Positions 1-8,563 of a stretch of 64,000 nucleotides of DNA are shown here, in pieces (the stretch's first letter is position 1; the number at the start of each line of letters is the position of its first letter). The notes beneath the pieces were generated by a model. That model was not told where the DNA came from. It ran no database searches and saw only the letters and a list, made by a program, of their open reading frames with translations. The position numbers and the translations under genes were made by a program. This DNA is from an uncultured Propionibacteriaceae bacterium (lineage in GTDB: Bacteria; Actinomycetota; Actinomycetes; Propionibacteriales; Propionibacteriaceae), in contig CALIWR010000006.1 of NCBI GenBank assembly GCA_938046585.1, forward strand, positions 215,000 through 278,999, given 5' to 3'.

Positions 1-514
1 GGCCGCCCGTGAGGTGTGTACGGGGACCTTCGTCCTGAACCCGGCCCCGGCCCAACCGCTGCCACCCGACCTGCTGGCAGCCACCGATGTCCTCGTGGTC
101 AACGAGACTGAATACCAGACCGTGCTCGGCGCGCCGCTGCCCGACGACCTGGACGAGATCCGGACCGTCGCTGCCCGGCCCGGCGCCCCCACCACGATCG
201 TGGCTACCCTAGGCGAGCGGGGAGCCGCGGTCTGCCACGAGGGCGTGGTGACCCTGGTGCCCGCGCCGGCGGTCGAGGTAGTCGACACGACCGGCGCCGG
301 AGACACCTTCGTCGGGGCCCTGGCAGCCGAGTTAGCAGCCGGTTCGCAGACCCTGCAGGCCGCCCGCCGGGCGGTGGTGGCGGCCTCACTGTCGACCCGC
401 CGGCTTGGTGCCACGGCGGCCATGCCGCGCCGCAGCGAGGTACTCGCCGCCGTACCCACGACGCCCGGGGATGCTCCCGGCGACCAGCAGGCCGCACCGA
501 CGGCCGAGGCATGA
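1..514 (+). CDS. PfkB-family carbohydrate kinase, ribokinase-like (5' end outside window)
   Basis: The reading frame is open from the first bases of the window, so only the C-terminal part (about 170 residues) is present. It carries the PfkB signature 2, DTTGAGDTFVGALAAE, with the catalytic Asp of the GAGD motif, and the NETE stretch typical of ribokinases. Ribokinase phosphorylates D-ribose at O5. The stop codon lies just before the Shine-Dalgarno sequence of a nucleoside-binding lipoprotein gene, and nucleoside hydrolases follow, so using ribose released from nucleosides is a fitting role. The exact sugar cannot be fixed from the C-terminal part alone. Confidence 0.85.
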   Translation, partial: AAREVCTGTFVLNPAPAQPLPPDLLAATDVLVVNETEYQTVLGAPLPDDLDEIRTVAARPGAPTTIVATLGERGAAVCHEGVVTLVPAPAVEVVDTTGAGDTFVGALAAELAAGSQTLQAARRAVVAASLSTRRLGATAAMPRRSEVLAAVPTTPGDAPGDQQAAPTAEA

Positions 515-525
515 CAAGGAGAATC

Positions 526-1572
526 ATGGATCGCAGGACACTTCTCGGGCTTGGCGCAGCCGGCGTGGCTGGCTTCCTGGTCGCGGGCTGCTCGCCGTCG
601 TCCAGCACCCCGACCGCATCCGGCAGCGCCAGTGCCAGCGGCAAGAAGAGCGTGGTCAGCGTGGTCAACGGCCCGCTCGGGGACGCCAGCTTCTTCGACG
701 ACGCGGAGCGGGGCATCCAGCGGCTGAAGGCCAGCGGTCACAAGACCGAGACAGTCCAGTCGGAGGCCAACAACCCGACCTCGTGGAAGCAGAACACCGA
801 ATCAGTCTCAGGCAAATGGGACCTGGTCGTAGTCGGCTCCTCACAGATGGTGGAGGTGTTGGACACCGTCGCGCCGAAGTTCCCCCAGCAGAAGTATCTG
901 ATCTACGACGACGTGGTGAAGCAGCCGAATGTGGCCTCGATTACCTTCAAGCAAAACGAGGGCTCGTTCCTGGCCGGGGTGCTGGCGGCGCTGGTAACCA
1001 CGACCAAGGACCAGTTCAGCAAGGCCACCGGCTCCAAGGTGGTCGGCCTGGTCGGCGGCATGGACATCCCGATCATCAACGACTTCCTGGTGGGTTTCAA
1101 GAAAGGTGTCGCGACCGTTGACCCGGCGATCCAGGTCAAGAGCGGCTTCGTCGGGAACTTCACCGACGCCGACAAGGGCTATTCGATCGCCAAGTCGATG
1201 TTCGATCAGGACAAGGCGGATGTCGTCTACCAGGTGGCCGGTGGCGCCGGGATCGGCGTCCTCAAGGCGGCCAAGGACGCCGGTCGGTACGCGATCGGGG
1301 TCGACTCCAACCAGAACAACCTGCAGCCCGGCCACATCCTGGCGTCGATGCTGAAGAACATCGGCGACGGGGTCGAGCGGGCGGTCACGGCTGCCGACGA
1401 GGGCACCCTCGAATTCGGCAAGGTCACCTCGTACGGCCTGAAGAACAAGGGAGTCGCGCTGACCTTCGACGACAACGGCGGGATCGTGCCGGACACGATC
1501 AAGACCAAGATCGACGAGTACGCCCAGCAGGTCGTCAACGACGTGGTCCACGTCCCAACCACGCTGTCGTGA
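526..1572 (+). CDS. BMP-family ABC transporter substrate-binding lipoprotein (nucleoside)
   Basis: A 348-residue secreted lipoprotein of the BMP/PnrA family, which binds purine and pyrimidine nucleosides outside the membrane for an ABC importer. The N-terminus has MDRRTLL followed by a hydrophobic stretch and the lipobox VAGC (Cys22); the Arg pair suggests Tat export. Mature motifs typical of the family include NGPLGDASFFDDAERGI and IGVDSNQNN. I chose the ATG at 526 rather than the in-frame ATG at 511 because AAGGAGA lies 5 bases ahead of it. It is first in line before the ATPase-permease and permease genes, separated from them by a long perfect palindrome. Confidence 0.93.
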   Translation: MDRRTLLGLGAAGVAGFLVAGCSPSSSTPTASGSASASGKKSVVSVVNGPLGDASFFDDAERGIQRLKASGHKTETVQSEANNPTSWKQNTESVSGKWDLVVVGSSQMVEVLDTVAPKFPQQKYLIYDDVVKQPNVASITFKQNEGSFLAGVLAALVTTTKDQFSKATGSKVVGLVGGMDIPIINDFLVGFKKGVATVDPAIQVKSGFVGNFTDADKGYSIAKSMFDQDKADVVYQVAGGAGIGVLKAAKDAGRYAIGVDSNQNNLQPGHILASMLKNIGDGVERAVTAADEGTLEFGKVTSYGLKNKGVALTFDDNGGIVPDTIKTKIDEYAQQVVNDVVHVPTTLS

Positions 1573-1585
1573 TCTGACCAGTACG

Positions 1586-1627
1586 GCACGCTGGTGGGGG
1601 CCGGATATCCGGCCCCCACCAGCGTGC
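1586..1627 (+). promoter_or_regulatory. 42-base perfect palindrome (intra-operon stem-loop) after the binding-protein gene
   Basis: The 21 bases at 1586-1606 are exactly reverse-complementary to 1607-1627, with no spacer: the left arm starts GCACGCTGGTGGGGGCCGG. As RNA it would fold into a stem of about 19 bp with a tiny loop. It starts 14 bases past the lipoprotein stop codon and ends 28 bases before the ATPase start. There is no T-tract, so a partial terminator or a 3'-end mRNA stabiliser, giving more binding protein than transporter, is likelier than full termination. The fold is seen; the role is inferred. Confidence 0.75.
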
Positions 1628-1654
1628 GACCACCACATCGAGAGCTGAGGCACC

Positions 1655-4495
1655 ATGGACACGCCGCTGCTGCAGCTGCGGGGACTGACCAAGACGTTCG
1701 GGCCAAAGGTCGCCAATGATCAGGTCGACCTGGACATCTACCCTGGCCGGGTTCACGCCATCGTCGGCGAGAACGGGGCCGGCAAGACCACTTTGATGTC
1801 GATGATCAACGGCACCGCGGTCCCCGACGCCGGCACCATCGACTACGACGGGGCGACGGTCTCGATCACCACCCCGCAGCAGGCGGCCGCATTCGGGATC
1901 GGCATGGTCTTCCAGCACTTCAAACTGGTGGGCTCATTGACCGTCGCCGCTAACGTCTTCCTGGGTCGGGAACTCACCCGCAACGGTCAACTCGACACCG
2001 ACCAGATGGCGGCCGAGGTCCGTCGACTGTCCGACCGGTTCGGGCTCCAGGTCGATCCGACCGCGCAGATCCGGGACCTGAGTGTCGGCGAATTGCAGCG
2101 GGTCGAGGTGCTGAAGGCCCTCTCCCACGACACCCGGCTGTTGATCCTGGACGAGCCCACCGCCGTTCTGACCCCCCAGGAGACCGACGACTTGTTCGTG
2201 GTGGTCCGCGAACTCGCCCAGCAAGGGGTGGCGGTCATCTTCATCTCCCACAAGCTGGACGAGGTACTAGCGGTCGCCGACGAGGTGACTGTGATCCGCG
2301 ACGGGAGAGTGATTGCCACCGTGGCGGCGGCCGGGCTCACCAAAGAGCAGATCGCCACCATGATGGTGGGCCGCGAGGTGCTATTGCGGATCGAACACAC
2401 CCCCGCCAGCCCGGGCGACGAGGTACTCGCAGTTCGTGACCTGACCGTGGTCGACGAGCGCGGCGTGACCGCGCTGAACAGGGTCTCGCTGAGCGTACGG
2501 GCCGGTGAGATCGTCGGCATCGCCGGCGTCGACGGGAATGGGCAGGCCGAACTTTGCGAGGCGATCAGCGGCCTGGGACACATCGACGCCGGCCAGGTCC
2601 TGCTCAGGGGCAACGACGTCACCCGGGCCTCGATCAGACGCCGCCGCGAGCAGGGTCTGGCGTACATCCCCGACGACCGGCACGAGGTCGGTACCGCACC
2701 CACGCTGCCGGTCGCGGAGAACCTGATCGCCACCCACCTGCACCCGCCCATAGCCCGGGCTGGCTGGCTGAACCGGACCGCGATCGGGAACCTAGCCCAA
2801 GCACTGATCACAAAATTCGACATCCGGGGGGCCGACCCGACTACCCCGGTCGGCTCCCTGTCCGGCGGCAACATGCAGAAGGTCGTGATCGCCCGGGAAT
2901 TCGAGGCCGACCCGGCCGTGTTGGTGGTTTCCCAACCGACCCGAGGGGTCGACGTGGGGGCCATGGAGTTCGTCCACAACGCCTTGGTCGCGGCCCGGGA
3001 CCGGGGAGCCGGGGTGTTGCTGGTCTCGGCCGACCTCAATGAGGTGATGAGCCTGTCCGATCGGCTACTGGTGATCCACCGCGGCACGATCGTCGACGAG
3101 TTCACTCAGGAGACGATGTCGGAGACCGCGGTCGGCCTGGCGATGGGCGGCGAGGCGGCCGACGAGGCGGCGATCCAGGCCGCTGAGACCGCGCACGCCG
3201 AGAAGGCCGACCTGGCCTCGACCGATCTGGTCTCGCAGCCGGTCACCGATGAGGTAGTGGCCGAGGTAGCCGCCACCAGCGATGAGCTGGCCGAGGTTGA
3301 CGCGGCACCGGTCGACCTGGACGCGCTGCAGGCCCGCCGCCGCGAGCTCAGCGGCGCCGAACGATCCCGGACGGTGGTGCGTTCTATCGTCACCAACGCC
3401 GTCCAGCCCCTGATCGCGATCGGTGGGGCGCTGCTGGTCGGCGCGATCATCATGGCGATCATGGGCAAGAACCCGGCCGTGGCCTACCAGGCCCTGTTCG
3501 GCTCGGCCCTGGTCACCCCGTACGGGATGGGCGGGCTGATCGCCCACTCGGTCCAGCTGTTGATGCTGGCGGCGGCGGTGATCGTTAGTTTCAAGGCCGG
3601 CTTCTTCAACATCGGCGGCGAGGGACAGCTGTACGTCGGTTCCCTGGCCGGTGCCCTGGCCGGGGTCGCGATGAAGGGCAGCAGCCTGCCCGGCCCGGTA
3701 CAGATCCTGATCATCCTGGCGGTCGGTTTCGTAGCCGGCGCATTGTGGGGCCTGGTCCCAGGCTCACTACTAGCGGTCTGGAATGTCGACATCATCGTCA
3801 CTACCTTGATGATGAGTTCGATTGCGACCCTGCTTACCCAATACCTGGTGACCGGCCCGCTGCGGGACCCGCAGTACGGGTCGGTAGGGTCGAAGAAAAT
3901 CGGCGCCGAGGCGATGCTGCCGTACTGGGAACCGACCTATTCGCTGACCCCCGACATCGTGATCGCCCTGGGGGTGACGGTGACGCTGGCGCTGGTGCTG
4001 ACTCGCTCCAGCTGGGGGCTCAAGGTCCGGGAACTGGGCGAGATGAACCGCTTCGGCGAGTACACCGGGGTCAGCCCGAGGTCGATGGCGATGCAGGTGA
4101 TGGCGCTGTCCGGGGCCGTCACCGGCCTGGCCGGGGCATTGTTCGTGGTTGGCCCGAGCTCGCAGGGACGTTTCCTGCAGGCCTTCTCCCCCGGCTACGG
4201 CTTTACTGCGATCACAGTCGCGCTGCTGGCCAGGCTGAACCCGTGGGCGGCGATCGTGGCAGCCCTGTTCTACGCCGACATGATGGCCGGCGCCGACCAG
4301 ATGCAGTCCAGCGCCGAGGTTCCCAAGTCGCTGGTGGACCTGATCCGCGGCCTGATCATCTTGATGATCACCGCCACCTTCGTGTGGAACTGGCGTCGGC
4401 GCCGCGGCGGCGCTAAAAACGGCGATAATGCCCCGGCCCCGCAGACCGCGGCCTGCCCGGCAGAGCCGGCCGGCGATACCGAAGGGATCCGCTGA
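1655..4495 (+). CDS. BMP-type nucleoside ABC transporter, ATPase fused to permease
   Basis: A single 946-codon open frame joins two proteins that are usually separate. Residues 1 to about 495 are a twin ABC ATPase: Walker A GENGAGKTT near residue 39, signature LSVGELQR near 142, Walker B LLILDEPTA near 162, and a second domain with the degenerate Walker A usual for the family (GVDGNGQAEL) and signature LSGGNMQK. An acidic, Ala/Glu/Asp-rich linker (about 497-575) leads into a BPD_transp_2-type permease with about nine membrane helices (about 582-930). The start at 1655 has CTGAGG upstream. The stop overlaps the next permease start (TGATG). It would work with that permease and the BMP lipoprotein to import nucleosides. 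A sequencing or assembly error that removed a stop is the alternative to a true fusion. Confidence 0.9.
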   Translation: MDTPLLQLRGLTKTFGPKVANDQVDLDIYPGRVHAIVGENGAGKTTLMSMINGTAVPDAGTIDYDGATVSITTPQQAAAFGIGMVFQHFKLVGSLTVAANVFLGRELTRNGQLDTDQMAAEVRRLSDRFGLQVDPTAQIRDLSVGELQRVEVLKALSHDTRLLILDEPTAVLTPQETDDLFVVVRELAQQGVAVIFISHKLDEVLAVADEVTVIRDGRVIATVAAAGLTKEQIATMMVGREVLLRIEHTPASPGDEVLAVRDLTVVDERGVTALNRVSLSVRAGEIVGIAGVDGNGQAELCEAISGLGHIDAGQVLLRGNDVTRASIRRRREQGLAYIPDDRHEVGTAPTLPVAENLIATHLHPPIARAGWLNRTAIGNLAQALITKFDIRGADPTTPVGSLSGGNMQKVVIAREFEADPAVLVVSQPTRGVDVGAMEFVHNALVAARDRGAGVLLVSADLNEVMSLSDRLLVIHRGTIVDEFTQETMSETAVGLAMGGEAADEAAIQAAETAHAEKADLASTDLVSQPVTDEVVAEVAATSDELAEVDAAPVDLDALQARRRELSGAERSRTVVRSIVTNAVQPLIAIGGALLVGAIIMAIMGKNPAVAYQALFGSALVTPYGMGGLIAHSVQLLMLAAAVIVSFKAGFFNIGGEGQLYVGSLAGALAGVAMKGSSLPGPVQILIILAVGFVAGALWGLVPGSLLAVWNVDIIVTTLMMSSIATLLTQYLVTGPLRDPQYGSVGSKKIGAEAMLPYWEPTYSLTPDIVIALGVTVTLALVLTRSSWGLKVRELGEMNRFGEYTGVSPRSMAMQVMALSGAVTGLAGALFVVGPSSQGRFLQAFSPGYGFTAITVALLARLNPWAAIVAALFYADMMAGADQMQSSAEVPKSLVDLIRGLIILMITATFVWNWRRRRGGAKNGDNAPAPQTAACPAEPAGDTEGIR

Positions 4496-5397
4496 TGGAG
4501 ATCTGGAACTCGGTTTTCAGCCTGGCCCTCGTCGGGACCACGCTCATGTTCCTGACCCCGATCCTGCTGGCCGCGATCGGGGGCGCCATCACCCAGCAGG
4601 CCGACATCCTCAACATCGGCCTGGAAGGCATGATGCTGGTCGGCGCGTTCAGCGCGATCGCAGTCGGAGCGGCTGCCCACAGCGCCGTAGTCGGGGTGCT
4701 GGCCGCGGTGGTTTCGGCTTTGTTGCTGTCGATCATCTACGCGATCTGCACGCTGTGGTGGAAGGCCGACTTCATCGTGGTCGGTATCGGCGTCAACATC
4801 TTGGCCCTCGGGCTGACGGTGTTCCTGCTGCAGATCCTGTACGGCAACCCGGGCAGTACCCCGGCCTCGGTGACTATCTCGCTGCCGAAGCCGCACCTGC
4901 CGGTGCTGGGAGACCAGACCGCGCTGGTGTACCTGGCGCTGCTGTGCGTACCGGCGTACGCCTTCCTGCTGTACCGGACCCGCTTTGGGGTGCACCTGCG
5001 GGCAGTCGGTGAGGACCTGCCGGCGGCGACCGCCGCCGGCATCGACGGGACCCGGGTGAAGTTCATCTCGGTGATGCTGTGCGGGGTGCTGTGCGGCCTG
5101 GCCGGGGCCCAGCTGTCGATGGCCAACCTCGGCTCGTACACCACCAACATGACCGCAGGCCGCGGCTTTATCGCGGTCGCAGCGCTCACCTTCGGCCGGG
5201 CCCGGCCGGTCCCGACCCTGGCGGCGGCGATCATCTTCGGGTTCGCTGATGCGATCGCCGATCGGCTCGGGGTAGCCGGGGTCAATTCCAATCTCGCCAA
5301 GATGGCGCCGTACATCATCACGATCGTGGCGTTGACCCTGGCATCGCTGGAGATCATGAAGCGGCGGCGCCGGTCCGCCGCCCTCAAGGAGGCATAA
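4495..5397 (+). CDS. BMP-type nucleoside ABC transporter permease
   Basis: A 300-residue integral membrane protein of the BPD_transp_2 family (the second, NupQ/YufQ-like permease of BMP transporters). It shows the conserved N-terminal stretch LTPILLAAIGGAITQQADIL followed by NIGLEGMMLVGA, and the GRGFIAVAALTFG segment near the C-terminal third. Eight or nine hydrophobic helices are visible. Its ATG overlaps the stop of the ATPase-permease fusion, so translation is coupled. It pairs with the permease half of that fusion to form the channel. The C-terminus is basic (KRRRRSAALKEA) and cytoplasmic. Confidence 0.93.
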   Translation: MEIWNSVFSLALVGTTLMFLTPILLAAIGGAITQQADILNIGLEGMMLVGAFSAIAVGAAAHSAVVGVLAAVVSALLLSIIYAICTLWWKADFIVVGIGVNILALGLTVFLLQILYGNPGSTPASVTISLPKPHLPVLGDQTALVYLALLCVPAYAFLLYRTRFGVHLRAVGEDLPAATAAGIDGTRVKFISVMLCGVLCGLAGAQLSMANLGSYTTNMTAGRGFIAVAALTFGRARPVPTLAAAIIFGFADAIADRLGVAGVNSNLAKMAPYIITIVALTLASLEIMKRRRRSAALKEA

Positions 5398-5402
5398 CAC
5401 CC

Positions 5403-6359
5403 ATGGCGCAACGGCTGATCCTCGACTGTGACCCCGGCCACGACGACGCGATGGCGATCATGCTGGCCGCAGCCGACCCGCGGCTGGACCTGCTGGCGAT
5501 CACGACCGTGGCCGGCAACCAGACCCTGCCCAAGGTGACCCGCAACGCGCTGGCGGTCTGTACCGCGGCCCACATCACCGGGGTTCCGGTGGCCGCCGGG
5601 GCGGCCCGGCCGATACATCGCGAGCAGGTGGTGGCACCGGCCATCCACGGCGATTCCGGGCTGGACGGGCCGATCCTGCCCGAACCAACAATCGACCTGG
5701 ATCCCCGTACCGCGGCTGACCTGATCGTGGAAACGGTCTTGCGGGAACCAGAGCACAGCGTCAACCTGGTCCCGGTCGGGCCGCTGACCAATATCGCGCT
5801 GGCGCTGCGGCAGGAGCCGGCGATCGCGCAGCGGGTGAGGCGGGTAGTGCTCATGGGCGGCTCCTACACCCGGGGCAATTCGACCCCCGCGGCCGAGTTC
5901 AATATTTACGCCGACCCGGAGGCCGCGGCCGAGGTCTTCGCCGCCGGCTGGCCGATCACCATGGTCGGGCTGGACCTGACCCACCAGGCGCTGGCTGACG
6001 ACCTGGTCTTCGAACGGCTGGAGCGCATCGGCGGGCCGTTGAGCGATTTCGTGGTGGCGATGCTGCGGTTCTTCCAGTCCTCCTACCGTGAATCCCAGGG
6101 TTTGCGATACCCGCCGGTGCACGACCCGACCGCGGTCGCGGTGCTGCTCGGGCAGGGGCTGGTCACTACCGAGCGGGCCCGGGTGGATGTGGAAACCCAG
6201 GGTCAGCTGACGTACGGGATGACCGTGGTCGACTTCGAGACCCACCGCGGGATCCACCACAACCAGTTGCCACCCAACTGCGACGTCGCCACCCGGCTCG
6301 ACGTGGCGGGCTTCTGGGATGTCATGATCGCTGCCATCGCTACCCTCTCGGAGCGTTGA
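5403..6359 (+). CDS. Inosine/uridine-preferring nucleoside hydrolase, RihB-like
   Basis: A 318-residue hydrolase of the IUNH family, which splits ribonucleosides into free base and ribose. The N-terminal calcium-binding motif is LDCDPGHDDAMAI, the form seen in pyrimidine-preferring RihA/RihB, and VLMGGSYTRGNSTPAAEFN and the late VHDPTA segment supply further active-site residues. It begins 5 bases after the permease stop, with AAGGAGG upstream. Its place directly after the transporter suggests it acts on imported nucleosides in the cytoplasm. Preference for uridine or cytidine is inferred from similarity to E. coli RihB. Confidence 0.93.
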   Translation: MAQRLILDCDPGHDDAMAIMLAAADPRLDLLAITTVAGNQTLPKVTRNALAVCTAAHITGVPVAAGAARPIHREQVVAPAIHGDSGLDGPILPEPTIDLDPRTAADLIVETVLREPEHSVNLVPVGPLTNIALALRQEPAIAQRVRRVVLMGGSYTRGNSTPAAEFNIYADPEAAAEVFAAGWPITMVGLDLTHQALADDLVFERLERIGGPLSDFVVAMLRFFQSSYRESQGLRYPPVHDPTAVAVLLGQGLVTTERARVDVETQGQLTYGMTVVDFETHRGIHHNQLPPNCDVATRLDVAGFWDVMIAAIATLSER

Positions 6360-6360
6360 G

Positions 6361-7314
6361 ATGACGATCCCGGTCATCATCGACACCGACCCCGGCATCG
6401 ACGATGCGGTCGCGCTGGCCCTCGCGGCTGCCAGTCCCGAACTGAGATTGCTGGGGGTGACCACGGTCGCAGGCAACATCGGCCTCGACAACACCACCGC
6501 GAATGCACTGCGGGTGATGCACCTGCTGGGTCGAGACCAGGTCCCGGTCGCAGCCGGCGCGGCCCGCGGGCTGGTGCACGACCAATCTTTCGCTGACGCC
6601 TCGATCCACGGCCAGGGCGGCCTGGGCGGGGTCGAACTGCCGCTACCCGAGCGGCGCGCTGACCCGCGCGGCGCGCTGGCGCTGATGGTGGAGCTGATCG
6701 AGTCCAGTCCCGAACCGGTGACGATGGTGGCGATCGGCCCGCTAACCAATGTGGCCTTGCTGGCCGCGACCCGCCCAGATCTGTACGCCCGGCTAGAGCG
6801 GCTGGTGATTATGGGCGGCTCAGCGCACCTGACCGGCAACCATTCCCCCGCAGCCGAGTTCAATATCTGGTTCGACCCGGAGGCCGCAGCGCGGGTCTTC
6901 GCGGCCGGAGTCCCGATCACCATGGTCGGGCTGGATGTGACCCAGCAGGCGCTCTTCGCCGGTTCCGACTGGGACCGGCTGCGCGGCCCGCAGGCGGGGC
7001 CGCTGGCGCGAGCGATCACGGCCATGATCGACTGCTATAGCGCCTTCTACCGCTCTTTCCTGGGCTTGGACGCCACCGCCCAGCACGACGCGCTAGCGGT
7101 CGCGGCGCTGGTCAGACCGGCATTGGTGACTACCCAACGGGTCTGGGTCGGGGTAGAGACGGCCGGAACGTACACCCGGGGCATGACGGTCGCCGACCTG
7201 CGCGGGGTCTGGCATCACCAGCCCAACACCGACGTCGCCCTCGACGTGGACGCGGCCGGGTACATCGACTTCCTGGTGGGCCGGATCGCCGAACTCGACG
7301 CCCGGTTGCGCTAA
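6361..7314 (+). CDS. Inosine/uridine-preferring nucleoside hydrolase, RihC-like
   Basis: A second, diverged IUNH-family hydrolase of 317 residues, starting one base after the stop of the first. It has the DTDPGIDDAVALAL motif typical of the broad-specificity RihC branch, VTMVAIGPLTNVALL, VIMGGSAHLTGNHSPAAEFN and a C-terminal QHDALAVAAL segment carrying the late Asp ligand. Having RihB-like and RihC-like enzymes side by side suggests the operon covers both pyrimidine and purine nucleosides. It is the last gene of the run; a gene on the other strand ends 10 bases further on. Confidence 0.93.
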   Translation: MTIPVIIDTDPGIDDAVALALAAASPELRLLGVTTVAGNIGLDNTTANALRVMHLLGRDQVPVAAGAARGLVHDQSFADASIHGQGGLGGVELPLPERRADPRGALALMVELIESSPEPVTMVAIGPLTNVALLAATRPDLYARLERLVIMGGSAHLTGNHSPAAEFNIWFDPEAAARVFAAGVPITMVGLDVTQQALFAGSDWDRLRGPQAGPLARAITAMIDCYSAFYRSFLGLDATAQHDALAVAALVRPALVTTQRVWVGVETAGTYTRGMTVADLRGVWHHQPNTDVALDVDAAGYIDFLVGRIAELDARLR

Positions 7315-7324
7315 GGGTGCGACC

Positions 7325-7873
7325 TCAGCTGGTGTAGCGCTGGTGGGCGAGGTCCCGCAAGTCGAGCATCAGCTGCGTCACCTGGGCCGGGTCAGTCGGC
7401 TGGTCTGCCTGGACTTCGAGGGCGACCTCGCCCCGGGTCGTCAGGCCGATCGCCGCGTCGAGGTGGTCAGGCGCCCAATCCAGCAGCAAGACCTCGTCGT
7501 GGACCTGGCTCGCGGCCCAGTCCAACAACAGTTCGGGGGTGCCGGGCAGCAGGCCCTGGCGGGACCGGGACCAGCCAAGCCGGGTTCCAGGGCCGCCGAG
7601 ACGCTGCACCGCCTCGGCACGAGGCAGGTCCAGCAGCAGCCGCAGCCCACCAGGAGACGAATGCAGGTCCAGCCCGGAGACGGTGATCACCGACGAACCG
7701 CTCAACTGCCGGGCGTACAGCCCCGGCCGGGGCTCGGTACGCCACTCGGTCAGCCGGATCTGGTGCACTGGCGGCTCCTGCGCGGTGACCCCGAGTAGAA
7801 CCTGTTCCAGGCCGTACCCATGGCGGGCGCGTGGACTCATCAGCATCGTGCGCAAACCCCGCAACAGATTCAT
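7325..7873 (-). CDS. Conserved-looking hypothetical protein
   Basis: A 182-residue protein of unknown function. The open frame runs further upstream on paper, but that extension overlaps the cupin gene on the other strand; the ATG at 7873 has AAAGGGG about 7 bases ahead and is the likely start. The sequence begins MNLLRGLRTMLMSPRAR and has no clear signal peptide, membrane helix or motif I recognise. The second half is rich in Leu, Asp and Trp (LLLDWAPDHLDAAIGL). It sits convergently against the nucleoside hydrolase operon, and no functional link can be drawn. Confidence 0.6.
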   Translation of the reverse strand: MNLLRGLRTMLMSPRARHGYGLEQVLLGVTAQEPPVHQIRLTEWRTEPRPGLYARQLSGSSVITVSGLDLHSSPGGLRLLLDLPRAEAVQRLGGPGTRLGWSRSRQGLLPGTPELLLDWAASQVHDEVLLLDWAPDHLDAAIGLTTRGEVALEVQADQPTDPAQVTQLMLDLRDLAHQRYTS

Positions 7874-8056
7874 GGTTGAACCCCTTTCACCCCTGACGGT
7901 AGCGAGGGTGCATCGGTCGAAGCGACCCCATGAGACCCCCTTCATGGACGTTTCAACCAGATCCGGATCGTGGGTGCCCGGCCGGCTGGGCGTGGAATAC
8001 GGCTCCTGCTTTCGAGGTTGGCCAAAACATCTATACCCGACGAGAAGGAGCGCATC

Positions 8057-8509
8057 ATGACCATCCTCGACAACGGACCGCAGCCGAACGCCTTCGACAT
8101 CGAGGAGGCGACCCGCGCCAACCAGACCTACCGGACCGTGGCCTGGACCGGGAAGTACCTGCAAGTGACCCTGATGTCGATCCCTGCCGGTAGCTCGATC
8201 GGGCTGGAGGTACATCCCGAGACCGACCAATTCCTCCGAGTCGACGCGGGCACCGGGCGCTGCGTCATGGGCCCGGCCGAGGACGACCTCAGCTTTAGCC
8301 AGGACGTGAGCGACGGCTGGAGTATCCAGGTCCCCGCCGGCACCTGGCACGACGTCATCAACACCGGCGACCAGCCGCTGCAGGTATACGCGGTGTACGC
8401 GCCTACCCACCACAGCGCCGGAAAGGTCCATGCCACCTTCGAGGAGGCCGAACGCGACGAAGAGGCCGGTACCGACGAGCCTCCAGCCTGGACCGTCCAG
8501 CCGGGCTGA
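8057..8509 (+). CDS. Cupin domain protein
   Basis: A 150-residue single-domain cupin. The two metal-binding motifs are visible: VHPETDQFLRV in the first half (His, Glu, His-equivalent positions) and PAGTWHDVINTG in the second. Small cupins of this type are often sugar-isomerase-like or metal-dependent accessory proteins; the substrate cannot be told. The ATG at 8057 has AAGGAG 7 bases upstream and is preferred to the in-frame start at 7970, which lacks one. It sits 54 bases ahead of the pseudouridine genes on the same strand. The C-terminal 25 residues are acidic and probably disordered. Confidence 0.85.
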   Translation: MTILDNGPQPNAFDIEEATRANQTYRTVAWTGKYLQVTLMSIPAGSSIGLEVHPETDQFLRVDAGTGRCVMGPAEDDLSFSQDVSDGWSIQVPAGTWHDVINTGDQPLQVYAVYAPTHHSAGKVHATFEEAERDEEAGTDEPPAWTVQPG

Positions 8510-8528
8510 GCGCGGCCTTAGCCGGTCC

Positions 8529-8541
8529 GCAGACCGTCTGC
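8529..8541. promoter_or_regulatory. 13-bp palindrome upstream of psuG (possible operator)
   Basis: GCAGACCGTCTGC is a perfect palindrome (arms GCAGAC and GTCTGC around one base). It lies between the cupin stop and psuG. A TATGCT hexamer at 8551-8556 could be the -10 element, placing the palindrome across the -35 region, where a regulator would block transcription. A related arm pair, CAGAC-TAG-GTCTG, occurs at 10368-10380 after the kinase gene. No regulator gene is nearby, and the site may be chance. Confidence 0.35.
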
Positions 8542-8563
8542 TGATCTAGCTATGCTGCCCGCC

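Noticed and set aside
1586..1627. Insertion-sequence inverted repeat
   Set aside because: No target duplication or transposase is present and the two arms abut directly.
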